A DNA stretch of 64,000 nt, taken from positions 8,153,001 to 8,217,000 of the forward strand of contig JAUCBN010000054.1 of NCBI GenBank assembly GCA_035048815.1, read 5' to 3'. The translations under genes and the position numbers were made by a program. Source of the DNA: Abelmoschus esculentus (Eukaryota > Streptophyta > Magnoliopsida > Malvales > Malvaceae). Under the pieces are notes generated by a model. It saw only the letters and a program-made list of their open reading frames with translations, was not told where the DNA came from and made no database searches. Below, piece after piece: positions 12,050 to 22,353 of this stretch (positions within the stretch are counted from its first letter, which is position 1; every line of letters starts with the position of its first letter).

Positions 12050-13254
12050 TTAGAATTTCTGTAATATAAATCATCAAAGAATATACTATCAACACCAATC
12101 AAAAGACTCGAAGGAAAAATAGATACGATCAATTCTAATGATATTGACAAACAAACAACAAAATAAGATTAAGCTATTAAATAATCATTAAGAATTGTAA
12201 TCAAAGTCGTGAGAAAATATCTACAAACACAAATTATATAACCAAATTTAATCCTAAGATACAAAACAAGAAAGATCAACATAAATATATATATCACCTT
12301 AATCAATCGTGGTGTTGTCAATTAAACACTAAAAGAATATAATATAAAACAACTGATCGACAAAAATATAAATATATGTACAAAAATGACTCATGAAATT
12401 AATGCACAAAATTAAAAGAAAATAAGAAGATAAGAGAACTTCACTATATGTAAATATATATATACAATGACATCTTAGTAAATAAGATAAATATATAATT
12501 AAAATATATCGAGGTAAAAAATTTTAACTCTAAATTCGAACATGTCTAGCTCCAACTATATACGTTTTTTTCCCTAGTGGTTGGAAATAAATATACTCCC
12601 TTTCCATAAGCTGAAAACATTTCTTTTAAAGGATGATATTGTACTGTACATGCACCTTTGTACCAAAGTTGTAACAAATCACCCTACATAACCAAAACAG
12701 AACACAAAGATGGTGTAAAGCCACCGTAGCACGCTCTCGGTGAAGCAGGAACCATCAACAGAATCACAAGTACGAATCTAAGTAGGCGTAGGTGTGTCTT
12801 TTGTTATACTGCAAGTGCAGCAAGCTCGCAGATGTTCTGTCGCATATTCCTCCATCTCAATGCAGAGATTCAATTAATTTTTAGTAGAGAAACAATTTCG
12901 CAACAAAAAAATGACCTTGAAACTTATTATATATAAACAAAAAAGATGGAATAAATTCGAAATAAACAGTACTAATCCTATATTTGCTTAATCTTCAAAT
13001 ATCAGGTTGTTCATCAAAACAAAGAAAAATAAATTCCAAACCCTAATTCGATAGGAAATAAATTAGGGCAGAGATATTACCTACCTTAGGACAACCGGCG
13101 ATCGAAATCGGGCTCACCGAACAGCGAAGAGACAACGGCGACAAGAAAAGGCGGCGACGGTGGACGAAAATCAGTGCAGAGTGTTTTTTGGGTCGGGATT
13201 TGGGGGATTTTCGGGTGAAAATGGCTGAAAAGAAACCAGACTGTAATAAGAAGA
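12050..13254. other. CACTA 5' non-coding region of the transposase gene
   Basis: This lies between the transposase start and the right subterminal repeats. It has no supported coding frame. It should include the promoter, leader and leader introns of the minus-strand transposase gene. A GC-richer block at 13080-13180 is the likely transcription-start area, judged only from composition. Confidence 0.45.
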
Positions 13255-13625
13255 TAAAGTTGCAGCGTTTGAAAAAAAAGCTACTAAAACACTATACTTT
13301 GCGGCGTTTTTAAATGAAACGCCACAAAATTTACACACTTTTGCGGCGTTTTTTAATGAAACGCCACAACGTTTCATACCTTTGCAGCTTTTTTTAATTC
13401 AACGCCACAACGTTTCACCCTTTTGCGGTGTTTTTTAAGGAAACGCCATTAATAACAAACTCTTTTGCGGCGTTTTTTTAGAAATGCTGTAAATAGACAA
13501 TCATTTGCGGCGTTTTTCACTTAAAACGCCACTAACTTTGAAGGTTTGCGGTGTTTGTATTTAAAACGCCACTATAATACGATTAGTTGTGGCGTTTGTT
13601 ATAAAAACGCCATTAACGACACCGC
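13255..13625. repeat. CACTA right subterminal repeats
   Basis: There are about seven units of roughly 45-60 bp, each containing TTTGCGGCGTTTTT followed by AAACGCCAC or a variant, so each unit is a short imperfect palindrome. They match the left subterminal motifs in inverse orientation. They probably serve as transposase-complex binding sites; the longer array on this side is typical of the asymmetry seen in CACTA elements. Confidence 0.75.
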
Positions 13626-13744
13626 TATAGAACAAATATGGTGTAGTGCTTCCTCCCGATTTTGGATTAAACGTACATGGATTATTGGAAAGAATATCGT
13701 AATTTTGTTCCGCTATGCCATGGGGTGTGCCGACGGTCCCAACA

Positions 13745-14703
13745 TGGTTATCATGAGTCATGGAGTGAAGGTAGAGTGGACCGTCGTAGTAATTAAGTGT
13801 TTGTGTCGCTCTATTGATCCGGTAATTGGCACAGTCGGATTGTCTAGTTAGTTCTTCGGATGCTTGGGCAATTGCGATTGGGGAGATTACTCGAACAATT
13901 GGATGACAACCTTCAAAGCTCGACAAAACGTTCTACAATGGTTTCTCTTTATCCCTAACTTAAAACATTTTTAATTTGTACATGCCTTGATAATACATCT
14001 TTGAGTGAACCAAGGGTGGACAATAATTAATCTTACTCTCCTCTTAACCGTTAAAATTCATATCACTAAGCCGAATTAGTTTTCACCAAGGATGAAAACC
14101 ATACTCATTCAATATTTGAATCTAATTCTCCTGATATTAGATAAGTGAAAGAATTCACAACATCCTAACAAACTTAATTACTAAAACAAAATTTAATTGT
14201 CCTTACAATCATAAAACATAATAAACCAAACCATATAGATTTAGTTCGGTCTGGGGTAAAAGATTACTAAATAAATAAAATCTCGCAACATGAATCGGAC
14301 AAAAAACAAGAAAGGAGAAGAAGAATTCGACAACCCCTATTTTGCTCTCGATTAATCGCATCATCTAGGGATACATGGCATGGACTTCGAGTTGTCTAGG
14401 TGAAATATTGTAGATAAGGAGTAGTTTAATTTAAAAATAAAGTAATTAAAGAGATAATAAATCTCTTTAAACCATTTCCTTAAAACTCTTTACTAAACTC
14501 AACTCAAATCTTCATTAAATGTCACATTGAATCCAATCTTCTAAAATCTTTCTTTGTTTCTTTTAATTAAATTGATTTAATGAGAATTTTTACTTCAATA
14601 ATTGGTACCTTCCTTTTTTTCTCCAAGGAATCGAATCATACATATAAAGAAATACAAAACTACAATATCGTTTTCCACACAATTAGTATTAGTCTAAGTC
14701 TAA
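13745..14703. other. Sequence flanking the solo LTR, probable retroelement remnant
   Basis: This is the continuation of the host sequence from before 5352. It shows no intact gene; a minus-strand frame at 13926-13561 crosses the LTR/CACTA junction and is not real. The segment 14030-14300 (TTTTCACCAAGGATGAAAAC, ATAAACCAAACCATATAG) is AT-rich leader-like DNA without a diagnostic domain. Confidence 0.35.
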
Positions 14704-15337
14704 TGTCACGTCCCTAGAATTTCACGCCCGTAGAACTCGGCAACTCTATCCAGAACGTGCGGTCTTAGGCTTTGTAACTCTAGACAAACGCCTAAGTAAG
14801 CCTTTTCACCCCTCACGGAAGATCAAACTTCCCAAGCACCGACAAACGCAAAGCGTTCTATGCAGAAGCGAATCAAACGAGATGAGCTAGGAAGAACTCT
14901 TCAAGAACGCTCAAGAACGTTCAAGAACACTAAAGAACAAAGAAAGAACACACTCAGAGATTTAGAGAAAATGCCTTTATTCCTTGGAAACTTGGAATAC
15001 TCTGATACACACTGATACATCAAATGAGGTGGGGAAGGCCTCTATTTATAGTTGAACTCCCCTCGATCCTACGGTCTATACAATTTTACACCGACGGCTA
15101 TGATACAACCTTATCCATTTACAAAGCATAATTCTGGGAATATTCCCACCTAACTATGGAAAGAATCTTCTGTGTTCACACAAAGTGTTCACACACCTTG
15201 GATGGATAAGTCTCTCCCTGGATCGGGCCAACGTTGGTGGTCTTCGCAAGCCCAGCATTGCTCTTGGAATTACTTGGGCAGGCCACATCACACCATGTGA
15301 TGCCCATGTCCTGGACCCCAAACAACGGCCCGTGACA
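14704..15337 (-). repeat. 3' LTR of the gag-only element
   Basis: The 634-bp LTR has perfect TGTCACG/CGTGACA ends. Compared with the 5' LTR it shows five substitutions and no indel. The minus-strand interior end next to it reads GGTGGGGGAGAA, a polypurine tract. A TATA-like CTATAAATAGA lies at 15041-15051 (minus). Confidence 0.93.
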
Positions 15338-17571
15338 TTCTCCCCCACCAAACTTGGCGACGCCCTCGTCGCGCCACTCGGACAACACTGAGTTCGATCC
15401 TGGGGCTTCTCGCGTACCTTGGCTTGCTTCTGTCTCGGAGTTTGGCTTGAATGTTCCCCCATAAGAACCGCTCTCCCCATAAAGAGCACCGGACTCTGAT
15501 TCAGCTGTCCCCCCATAAGGACTGCTCGCTTCGGCTCGCACCGTCTAGTAAAATCAACCGTACCAAGCACATCTTGATCACTATCCCCGTGTTCAAGAGG
15601 TACTTCACTCATTGACCCAACATTTTCTCTCTCCGACAAGACTTCTTCACTGAAGCTTGACGCCCCATTGCTCCGCGGCAATGCTACACCCATCGACACT
15701 TCGGTCCCTTTGAAGTTCGATGCAACGGCCATCTTGTCCACGGATGGCTCCTCGACGGCATCCACGCCAAAAGGCTCAGGCAACACATGCCTCACCAAGG
15801 AAATGTCCCCAACAGTCGCCTTTCTCTCGATGACTCCTCGGCTTGGAGCATCCTCGACACGCTGAATAGCTGTCAACTTCTTGGTCCCTTGCTCGACGTC
15901 TCGTCGTACGGGTACAACACATCGTTGTCTCGGATCCAAGATACACACGACGTTGGCACACGGAATGATGATCACTTCTACACGGTCAAGGAAGTTAAGT
16001 CCCAAAATAAAATCAAAGTCATCAATATCGATTACCTTGAAGTGTTCCTTCGACTTCCAATCACCAATTTGCAACTCAACTTTCCGCACAGTCCCTATCA
16101 CAGGAGCTTCCTTGGCATTCACAGTCTTGATCTAGTCTGTTGAATCCACAACTTTCAGACCAAGCTCCACTGCAGCCTTCTTGGACATGAACAGATCACT
16201 TGCCCCGGTATCCACCAAAGCACTCTTCGATCGTCCCGCCACATTGATGTCGACAAACATCAACCCATTCTGCTTCTTGCCATTCTTCTTGGCAGAACTC
16301 AGAATCATCGAGCCAAGCTTCGTAGCCTCATCACTCTCGGGCTCGTCCACCTTGGACTGCTTAACTCGACCAGGGCACTTTCGCGCTCTATGCGGCCCCT
16401 TGCACCGATAACACTTGCGTCCCATTACCTTCGGCTTATCACCTTTGACATTGGCGATTGCACCAAGTCTACTCGTTGGTTCACCATCTGAGTCGTTGTC
16501 CTGACGGACTATGGCATCGAGGCGGCTCCTCTTGTTCGGACACTCCTTCACCATGTGAGGTCCTTTACAATGGTGGCACCTTACGGTTCCTCGATCCTCC
16601 CGCTCATTTGGCTTGTCGTACCGATTGGACTTGGGGGATGGCTTTCCCTCGACACTCTTTTCTTTGGGTTCGTCCTTATCTTCCTTATCACTGCCCTTGC
16701 CATGGGGCTTGGAAGACTCGTTTTGTATCTCAAACTCCGCAATCGATTCAGCAGCGGTCATCGCTTCTGAAAGATCCTTAACGCCCATTCTCTTCAGCTC
16801 CATTCTTGCCCAACGTTGAAGACCAGATTTGAAGAGATACAAACCCTCCGATTTACTCAAGTCTTTGATCTGCAACTTGAGCTCGGTAAACCTTTTGACG
16901 TAATCCCGGATTGAGTCGTCATGCTTCAATTGATAAAGCCCATCTCGAGCTTCCTCGTTGACATTCTTTGGATAAAAATGCTCCTTAAGCTCAGACTGGA
17001 AATCCTTCCATATCCCGATTGGAATATCGTCATCCGACTCAGAACATTTATTTCGCCACCACAATAAGGCAACATCAGTCAAATAGACTACAGCAGTGTT
17101 TACCTTCTCGGTATCATCAGTGATACTCATTCCCTGGAAGTATTGTTCCATGCACCATATGAAGTTCTCGACATCTTTAGCCGACCTGGTTCCACTGAAC
17201 TCCTTGGGTTTTGGGATGTCCTTCACTGGCTTAGGTGTCGTTGTCGAATTCAACACACCGTTCTGCATAGCAGTCTGATATACCAGTACTTCCGCCTTGA
17301 GTCCCAACATTTCCTCCCTCAAAGCCTCAAACTTGGCTTCGAGAGCATCTCTCTTTTCCTCCAACTTATCACCTTGGTCATCCAGTTCCTCGAGGCGTGT
17401 GTCCACCACGTCGAGTCTCTCTACGGCATCCTTCACGGATCCTTCCATCCTGGTGACCTTGTCCTCAAGTGCAGACAACTTGTCCCTTGAGTTAGCTCGG
17501 CTTTCTTTGTTAGCCTGGGTTTCCACACCTTTCTGGCTCGCAGTAGCAACAGTCTCCCTCTTTGGTGCCAT
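15154..17571 (-). pseudogene. Gag-protease protein with in-frame stop
   Basis: The frame starts at ATG 17571 (MAPKRETVAT); an earlier non-ATG start would lie in the primer site. Residues about 20-85 are a charged coiled coil. A Retrotrans_gag-type capsid domain follows (VENFIWCMEQYF, VALLWWRNK). Next come two CCHC knuckles (CHHCKGPHMVKECP and CYRCKGPHRARKCP) and an aspartic-protease motif LVDTGASDLF. A TAG at 16132-16134 stops the frame after about 479 residues. The same frame then continues as protease tail (VIDIDDFDFILGLNFLD) to 15154, the last part being LTR-encoded. No reverse transcriptase follows. The TAG could be a lesion or, less likely, a recoding site. Confidence 0.85.
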
Positions 17572-17623
17572 CTCAAAATCGATGCTTTCGTACCTCGAAC
17601 GGCTAGAACGTTGCTCGAACAAG

Positions 17624-17635
17624 GCTCTGATACCA
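17624..17635 (-). other. Primer-binding site (tRNA-Met initiator)
   Basis: The minus strand reads TGGTATCAGAGC two bases inside the 5' LTR, matching the complement of the 3' end of the plant initiator tRNA-Met. This fixes the element's orientation. Confidence 0.9.
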
Positions 17636-17637
17636 CT

Positions 17638-18271
17638 TGTCACGTCCCTAGAATTTCACGCCCGTAGAACTCGGCAACTCTATCCAGAACGTGCGGCCTT
17701 AGGCTTTGTAACTCTAGACAAACGCCTAAGTAAGCCTTTTCACCCCTCACGGAAGATCAAACTTCCCAAGCACCGACAAACGCAAAGCGTTCTATGCGGA
17801 AGCGAATCAAACGAGATGAGCTAGGAAGAACTCTTCAAGAACGCTCAAGAACGTTCAAGAACACTAAAGAACAAAGAAAGAACACACTCAGAGATTTAGA
17901 GAAAATGCCTTTATTCCTTGGAAACTTGGAATACTCTGATACACACTGATACATCAAATGAGGTGGGGAAGGCCTCTATTTATAGTTGAACTCCCCTCGA
18001 TCCTACGGTCTATACAATTTTACACCGACGGCTATGATACAACCTTATCCATTTACAAAGCATAATTCTGGGAATATTCCCACCTAACTATGGAAAGAAT
18101 CTTCTGTGTTCACACAAAGTGTTCACACACCTTGGATGGATAAGTCTCTCCCTAGATCGGGCCAACGTTGGTGGTCTTCGCAAGCCCAACATTGCTCTTG
18201 GAATTACTTGGGCAGGCCACATCACACCATGTGATGCCAATGTCCTGGACCCCAAACAACGGCCCGTGACA
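17638..18271 (-). repeat. 5' LTR of the gag-only element
   Basis: This copy is 634 bp, the same length as the other. Because the interior is read on the minus strand, this is the upstream LTR that would drive transcription. It carries a TATA box at 17975-17985 and an HSE-like array at 17834-17861. Confidence 0.93.
17975..17985 (-). promoter_or_regulatory. TATA box in the 5' LTR
   Basis: The minus strand reads CTATAAATAGAGG here, a strong plant TATA box in the upstream LTR of the gag-only element. Transcription would start some 30 bp further down the minus strand. Confidence 0.7.
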
Positions 18272-19330
18272 CTAGCAATAATTATGAATAAAAAGAGTGA
18301 AAATATATAAATTTTACACAATTAACAAGAATCGTTATTTTTAAGAGTAGGGATGAAAGTTTGTTGATTTTTTTTGTTCGTATTTTAAAAACTCCCCATA
18401 ATCTTTTATTATAATAGATCGTAGATATTTTTATACAAAAAAAATCTGATCTGATTGGTGTAACACTTATATTTTTTTAGATTTATGATTTTTGTTATTG
18501 TTTTGGATGTTTTAAAACTTCTATCATGTTTATGTTTTAGTTTTAGTTTATATAAAAAATATGAGTTTATTTAATCATTAATTTACAAATAAAGATTCAA
18601 TTGAGATAATATTTCATTTGAAAATTATTTGATTACCATGTAATTTGACATGAACCCATTTGTTAAATAAACCTTTAATTTATAATATAATTATATTTTA
18701 TTTTATTAAAAGATGGCTTAATGTCAATAAATTTCCAAACTATATCTTATGTTTTAGATAGTTGCTTAAAGTATTTTTCGGATCAAGTAGGAGCTTAACA
18801 TTTTTATTTTTTTATTTTAGGTTCTTAGTAATTAACAGGCATTTAAAATAACTTCCTTAATCAATCAAAACGTGATATTTGGCTTTAATTTTAATTTCTT
18901 TTCTATTTTTATTCCTTCAACTCATTTATAAAAAAATCTCTAAATTTCCCAAAATATGCAAAATAACCCCATAATCCCTAGATTTTCAAGTCTAGTCACT
19001 GCTATGAGTTGTTCATCACGTAGTCAATGATGGAATGAAGCTTTATTTTGTCACTGCAAGACCCACATATCATTCAAAATTAGATCATTTAATGAGAATA
19101 TGAAAAAGAAAAAGGAAATATAAAAATAAAATGGAATATGAGTGTAATTATTAATGAAAATAAATGAAAATATAAAAAACTCAAAGTATGATGCGAAAGC
19201 AATAATAATGAGAGTAGTGGTGAAGATCAATGATGATAAGATTGAATCTCCTTGGTGAAACTCAATATATTATCAAGTGATTCAAGGCCATAACATTAGA
19301 TGATGAATAGACAATGAATATCAAGCGTGC
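18272..19330. other. AT-rich intergenic stretch, nothing recognised
   Basis: No coding frame, LTR end or RNA gene was recognised. The first bases (CTAGC) adjoin the gag-only element. Some phrases near 18720-18850 resemble small dispersed plant repeats, but no inverted ends could be defined. Confidence 0.4.
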
Positions 19331-19403
19331 TGTTACGACCTACCAACAAGCACCAAGATCGACCAAACATCTTTGGGTGGATTCAAGGCAAGCATGCTCT
19401 AAG

Positions 19404-19416
19404 GAAGATTCTAGAA
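19404..19416 (+). promoter_or_regulatory. Heat-shock-element-like motif in LTR
   Basis: GAAGATTCTAGAA is a perfect three-unit nGAAnnTTCnnGAA arrangement about 390 bp upstream of the LTR TATA box. A second TTCTAGAA lies at 19553-19560. Plant heat-shock factors bind such inverted repeats; activity here is inferred. Confidence 0.45.
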
Positions 19417-20059
19417 TAGCCTAGGAAGGCTCTTTCATTTTCCCACAAGTCCAAATCGAGGTTCAAGCCACTCCTTGGGCCATTTTTGAAGCAAGATAGC
19501 ACCAAGTAAGGCACTAGGAAAGACTAGGACAACCATAACACATGCCACAACATTCTAGAAAGGTCTGAGACATTCTACCCAAGTCTAGACCCACCCGGGA
19601 GAACCTAGAAGGCTCGGGAAGGATTGAGACTACTCTGGAAGACCCTGGAGTTCTCTAGAACATTTTGGATACATATAGATATGTAGAGATACTTGTAGAG
19701 ATCTCTATAATCATGTAGGTTCTTGTAGATATGTTTGGAGGCAATGTAATAGTCGTCCGATCAAATAGATCATAGCCATTCATTCGGGAGGTGGGAGCCT
19801 ATAAATAGGGTCATCCCCTTTATTTTGTAACTCACCCAAGAGTTGAAGCATTCTTGTAAACACACTCTTAATTTTAATACAAAAACTTTCTTACAAATTC
19901 CTTTTCCTTCTCTCGTCTTTATTTGTTTAGTCACTACGTTGCGTGTAAAGAAAGGCTTGTTAGCATAGCTTGGGAAGTTCTAACGCCACACGGATCAGTT
20001 TGAGTGAAATTAAGTTTGTGACTGTTGGTATCAGAGCGTGTTACCATTGTGCTCGGGAT

Positions 20060-20266
20060 ATGGCCAAGAATGGAAAGAATCAAGTTGCTAGCTCAACCGA
20101 GACAGAAGTCATGCAGGAACAACGAGGGCGTGAGGAGGAGGTTGATCCCACGATGGAAAGGCGACGAGCCAAGTTAAGAGACATAATCTCTAGCATTGAG
20201 TCGCACTTAACTAATGTAGAGGAAAGCGTTGGGGGCGTGGAAGCCCAAGTGGACAACCTTCATTAA
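20060..20266 (+). pseudogene. Gag N-terminal fragment
   Basis: This 68-residue frame starts MAKNGKNQVA just after a primer-binding site, the normal place for gag. It is rich in Glu, Arg and Lys and ends with a short coiled-coil-like stretch (ESHLTNVEESVGGVEAQV), much like the start of the gag at 17571. It stops at TAA where foreign LTR sequence begins, so it is a truncated gag. Confidence 0.65.
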
Positions 20267-20281
20267 AGAGAAGAAGGCCTC

Positions 20282-20960
20282 TATAACCCTTTTGACCCGA
20301 TCTAGAAAAAACCCGACTCGAACGAGCTACACAGGGAATACTAAGGCTAATTCGGAGACTCGCCCCGATAAACGATCCTAAATTTTAGTGCTACTTTTTT
20401 ATTTAGATGCTTTAATTTGATCCTACATGTTCATGCATAGATTATATTCAAATGCGGCAAAAACAGATAAGGAACGAGTCCTAAATAACATGCTTCAGGG
20501 ACCAAAATATAATTTTCCAAAAACTAAAGGAGTAATTATGAAATTAATTTTACCAATCTTTGATTAAGCTCATTACATGATTGCATGTCAAATTTTAGCT
20601 TAAAACGAATTCTACAACTTATTTAGTTGCATGCTCAAGATTTAGAGACTAAAACGTAAGAAATCTAAATTTAGTTTCGAACTTTAACTACTTTAACAGA
20701 AAATACTCCTAAGTATACGTTATCCACATATCATATACAACTTACTAGATGTATTGCAACCTAGTTAGCAACAATATATTCAAAATCCCAAGTACATGTT
20801 TCAACTTCAACAATCACATAAACATATAAAAGAACAACATCAATATACTCAACATGATTTCTAGATGCATTATAACCTGAATCACCACATCATAGATTCA
20901 CAGATAGGGATAACAAGAATCAAACTTCAAGATACTTCAATTTTATATCTTAATAGTCAA
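20282..20960 (+). repeat. LTR-type repeat (family shared with 63682-64000)
   Basis: From 20282 (TATAACCC) the sequence is homologous for at least 320 bp to the window's last segment, which starts TGTAACCC at 63682. Shared blocks include GGAGACTC, CCGATAAACG/CCGATAAACA and TTCATGCATAGATTATATTC. The first base after T is A instead of G, so the canonical TG end is mutated. The right limit is not determined. Confidence 0.6.
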
Positions 20961-22348
20961 TTACATGTTCTATCTTGCAGGAGTTGAAAATAAGGAGTTG
21001 AGAAATATTTATTTTATTCATTCCGATTTATGTCTTAATCCTTCAAAATCTAAAATTTCATATTCTATCTTGCAGGCACCAAATTTTGTGTTAAAGATAC
21101 TATCGGATAAATTGAAAAGCAAATAATATATTTTGTTAAGAAAAATGAAAAAGATTAATGATCATAAAATTTCAAATAGGGAGCTCTTAGGCGGACAAAA
21201 TGTGAAAATTGAAAAAAAAATATTTGTTACAACACCTATAGTCTAAATCAGGTCGTCGAGCTAAACGAAGTTAAATAAAGGGCTCAATGGGAGGCAACCC
21301 ATTTTATTTCACTTTTTTTAATCTATATTTTTCTTTTAATAATTCTTGCAATTTCATTCTAATTTTTATTTTCTTTATTTTTAGGTACCCACATTTTTTA
21401 ATCAAATAATTGAGTAGCCACAATATATTTTCAGTCGAATTGAGCAAAGCTATGAGACTTGATCAAGCACGATCATCATTAGATTGGGGAGTACTCCTTT
21501 TCCCTTTCTTTTAATTTTCATCTATATTTTGAGACAAAACAGTTTAAGTGAGGGAGGGAGAATTGCATGTCAAATTTCACCTTGCTTATTTAATGTTTGA
21601 AATTGAGTTATTTTGATATTAATGTACTTGAAATTGCTAGTTGCCAATTATTTAATTTGCTATATCTCTTGAATTTTTTTCAATGAATTTTGATATTGCC
21701 TAGGAATCGACCCTTCTCTTTCACTACATTTAATTTCCTTTATTATTTGAGAATAAGGCATTTTATTTTGACACTATACGACACGTGTTACTAGCCTATG
21801 ACGAGTTGAGTCACTAAACACGCAACTTGCATTTGGCCTCTTTAAGTAAACTTAGACTTGTTGAAAACAGAATGTAGGAAAATAATACCAGGGTAAAAAT
21901 AAGTTGAGGGTAATAATGTTTTGCGAGACTCTAAATAGAAAATCACACTCATCTACTTTTAGAAATTAACTAATATGAGGCTTCGTGGTTTCCTCATTCT
22001 TAGTATTCATTGCTAATAAAACTAATATAGAGTATACGTGTAACGGGTAAGCTAAGTCATATGCGCTAAAGTAACTTGGGGTTCATGGTTTGATCCCTTT
22101 TATGCCTCAAGTCAAGCGATAATATGACATGAGCCTTGCATAAATTGCCAAAAACAAAACAACAAGAGAAAAGTGAAACCCTTGTAAGCATTAATAATAA
22201 TTGGGTTTGGGAAGTATATTTTAATAAGGGAGTTTAGAGATGTTAGATGCAATTCGATTTCGCCAATACACACAATAAACCTTAAGCTAACCTGGTATTC
22301 TTGTGCTTTAATATGTCGAACTATCTATCTAGCAATATTATGACGTCT
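20961..22348 (+). other. Gypsy (Athila/Tat-like) non-coding debris
   Basis: No open frame is intact. The segment GTTAAATAAAGGGCTCAATG followed by GGAGGCAACCC near 21265-21305 resembles a conserved stretch found downstream of pol in Athila/Tat-type gypsy elements. GAGGGAGGGAGAATTG near 21552-21567 resembles a polypurine tract. Assignment is by resemblance only. Confidence 0.35.
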
Positions 22349-22353
22349 CTAAG

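Larger units (their letters stand above)
6713..13648 (-). mobile_element. CACTA (En/Spm) DNA transposon, 6.9 kb
   Basis: The element starts with CACTATAG at 6713 and ends with ...GTGTAGTG at 13648, giving CACTA inverted ends. It is flanked by a 3-bp duplication CTT (6710-6712 and 13649-13651), as expected for this superfamily. Subterminal regions contain many short GCGGCGTTT/AAACGCCGC motifs. It carries two minus-strand gene remnants: a TNP2-like transposase (9049-12049) and a TNPA/Transposase_24-like gene (7375-8953). The boundaries are confirmed by the uninterrupted paralogous LTR at 22354-23802, where the joined flanks read straight through. Both genes are broken, so this copy is probably not autonomous. 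Confidence 0.95.
5357..13744 (+). mobile_element. Solo LTR (family A, copy 1), interrupted by a CACTA element
   Basis: The left part runs from TGTTATAGAG at 5357 to 6712 and the right part from 13649 to ...GGTCCCAACA at 13744. Termini are TGTT/AACA. The 5-bp duplication TGGTT lies at 5352-5356 and 13745-13749. Without the inserted CACTA element and its 3-bp duplication the LTR is 1449 bp, exactly the length of the inverted copy at 22354-23802. A TATA-like ATATATATAAGGG near 6474-6486 suggests plus orientation. No internal retrotransposon sequence is attached, so it is best explained by LTR-LTR recombination. The TNTTA...AACA ends hint at a copia-type origin, but that is not proven. Confidence 0.88.
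14704..18271 (-). mobile_element. Gag/protease-only LTR retrotransposon (TR-GAG-like)
   Basis: Two 634-bp LTRs (14704-15337 and 17638-18271) begin TGTCACG and end CGTGACA and differ at only 5 positions on my reading. The 2.3 kb interior holds a primer-binding site, a gag-protease frame and a purine-rich tract, all on the minus strand, but no reverse transcriptase, RNase H or integrase. That matches the non-autonomous class called TR-GAG. Flanking bases are CTAA before and CTAG after, so the target duplication is imperfect or short. The element must rely on enzymes from another gypsy element to move. Confidence 0.9.
19331..20281 (+). mobile_element. 5' end of a gypsy-type retrotransposon: LTR, primer site, gag start
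   Basis: An LTR-like block starts TGTTACGACC at 19331 and carries a TATA box (CTATAAATAG, 19799-19808). It ends just before the primer-binding site TGGTATCAGAGC at 20026-20037. A gag start follows at 20060. The element is cut off at about 20282, where a different LTR begins, so the rest is missing. The exact LTR end is unclear because no CA terminus is present immediately before the primer site. Confidence 0.7.

Noticed and set aside
13546..13926. Frames on both strands around 13.6-13.9 kb
   Set aside because: They cross the CACTA end, the solo LTR end and its flank, so they cannot be one real gene.
15185..17824. Plus-strand frames over the gag-only element
   Set aside because: All are antisense to the gag-protease frame, whose orientation is fixed by the primer site and polypurine tract.
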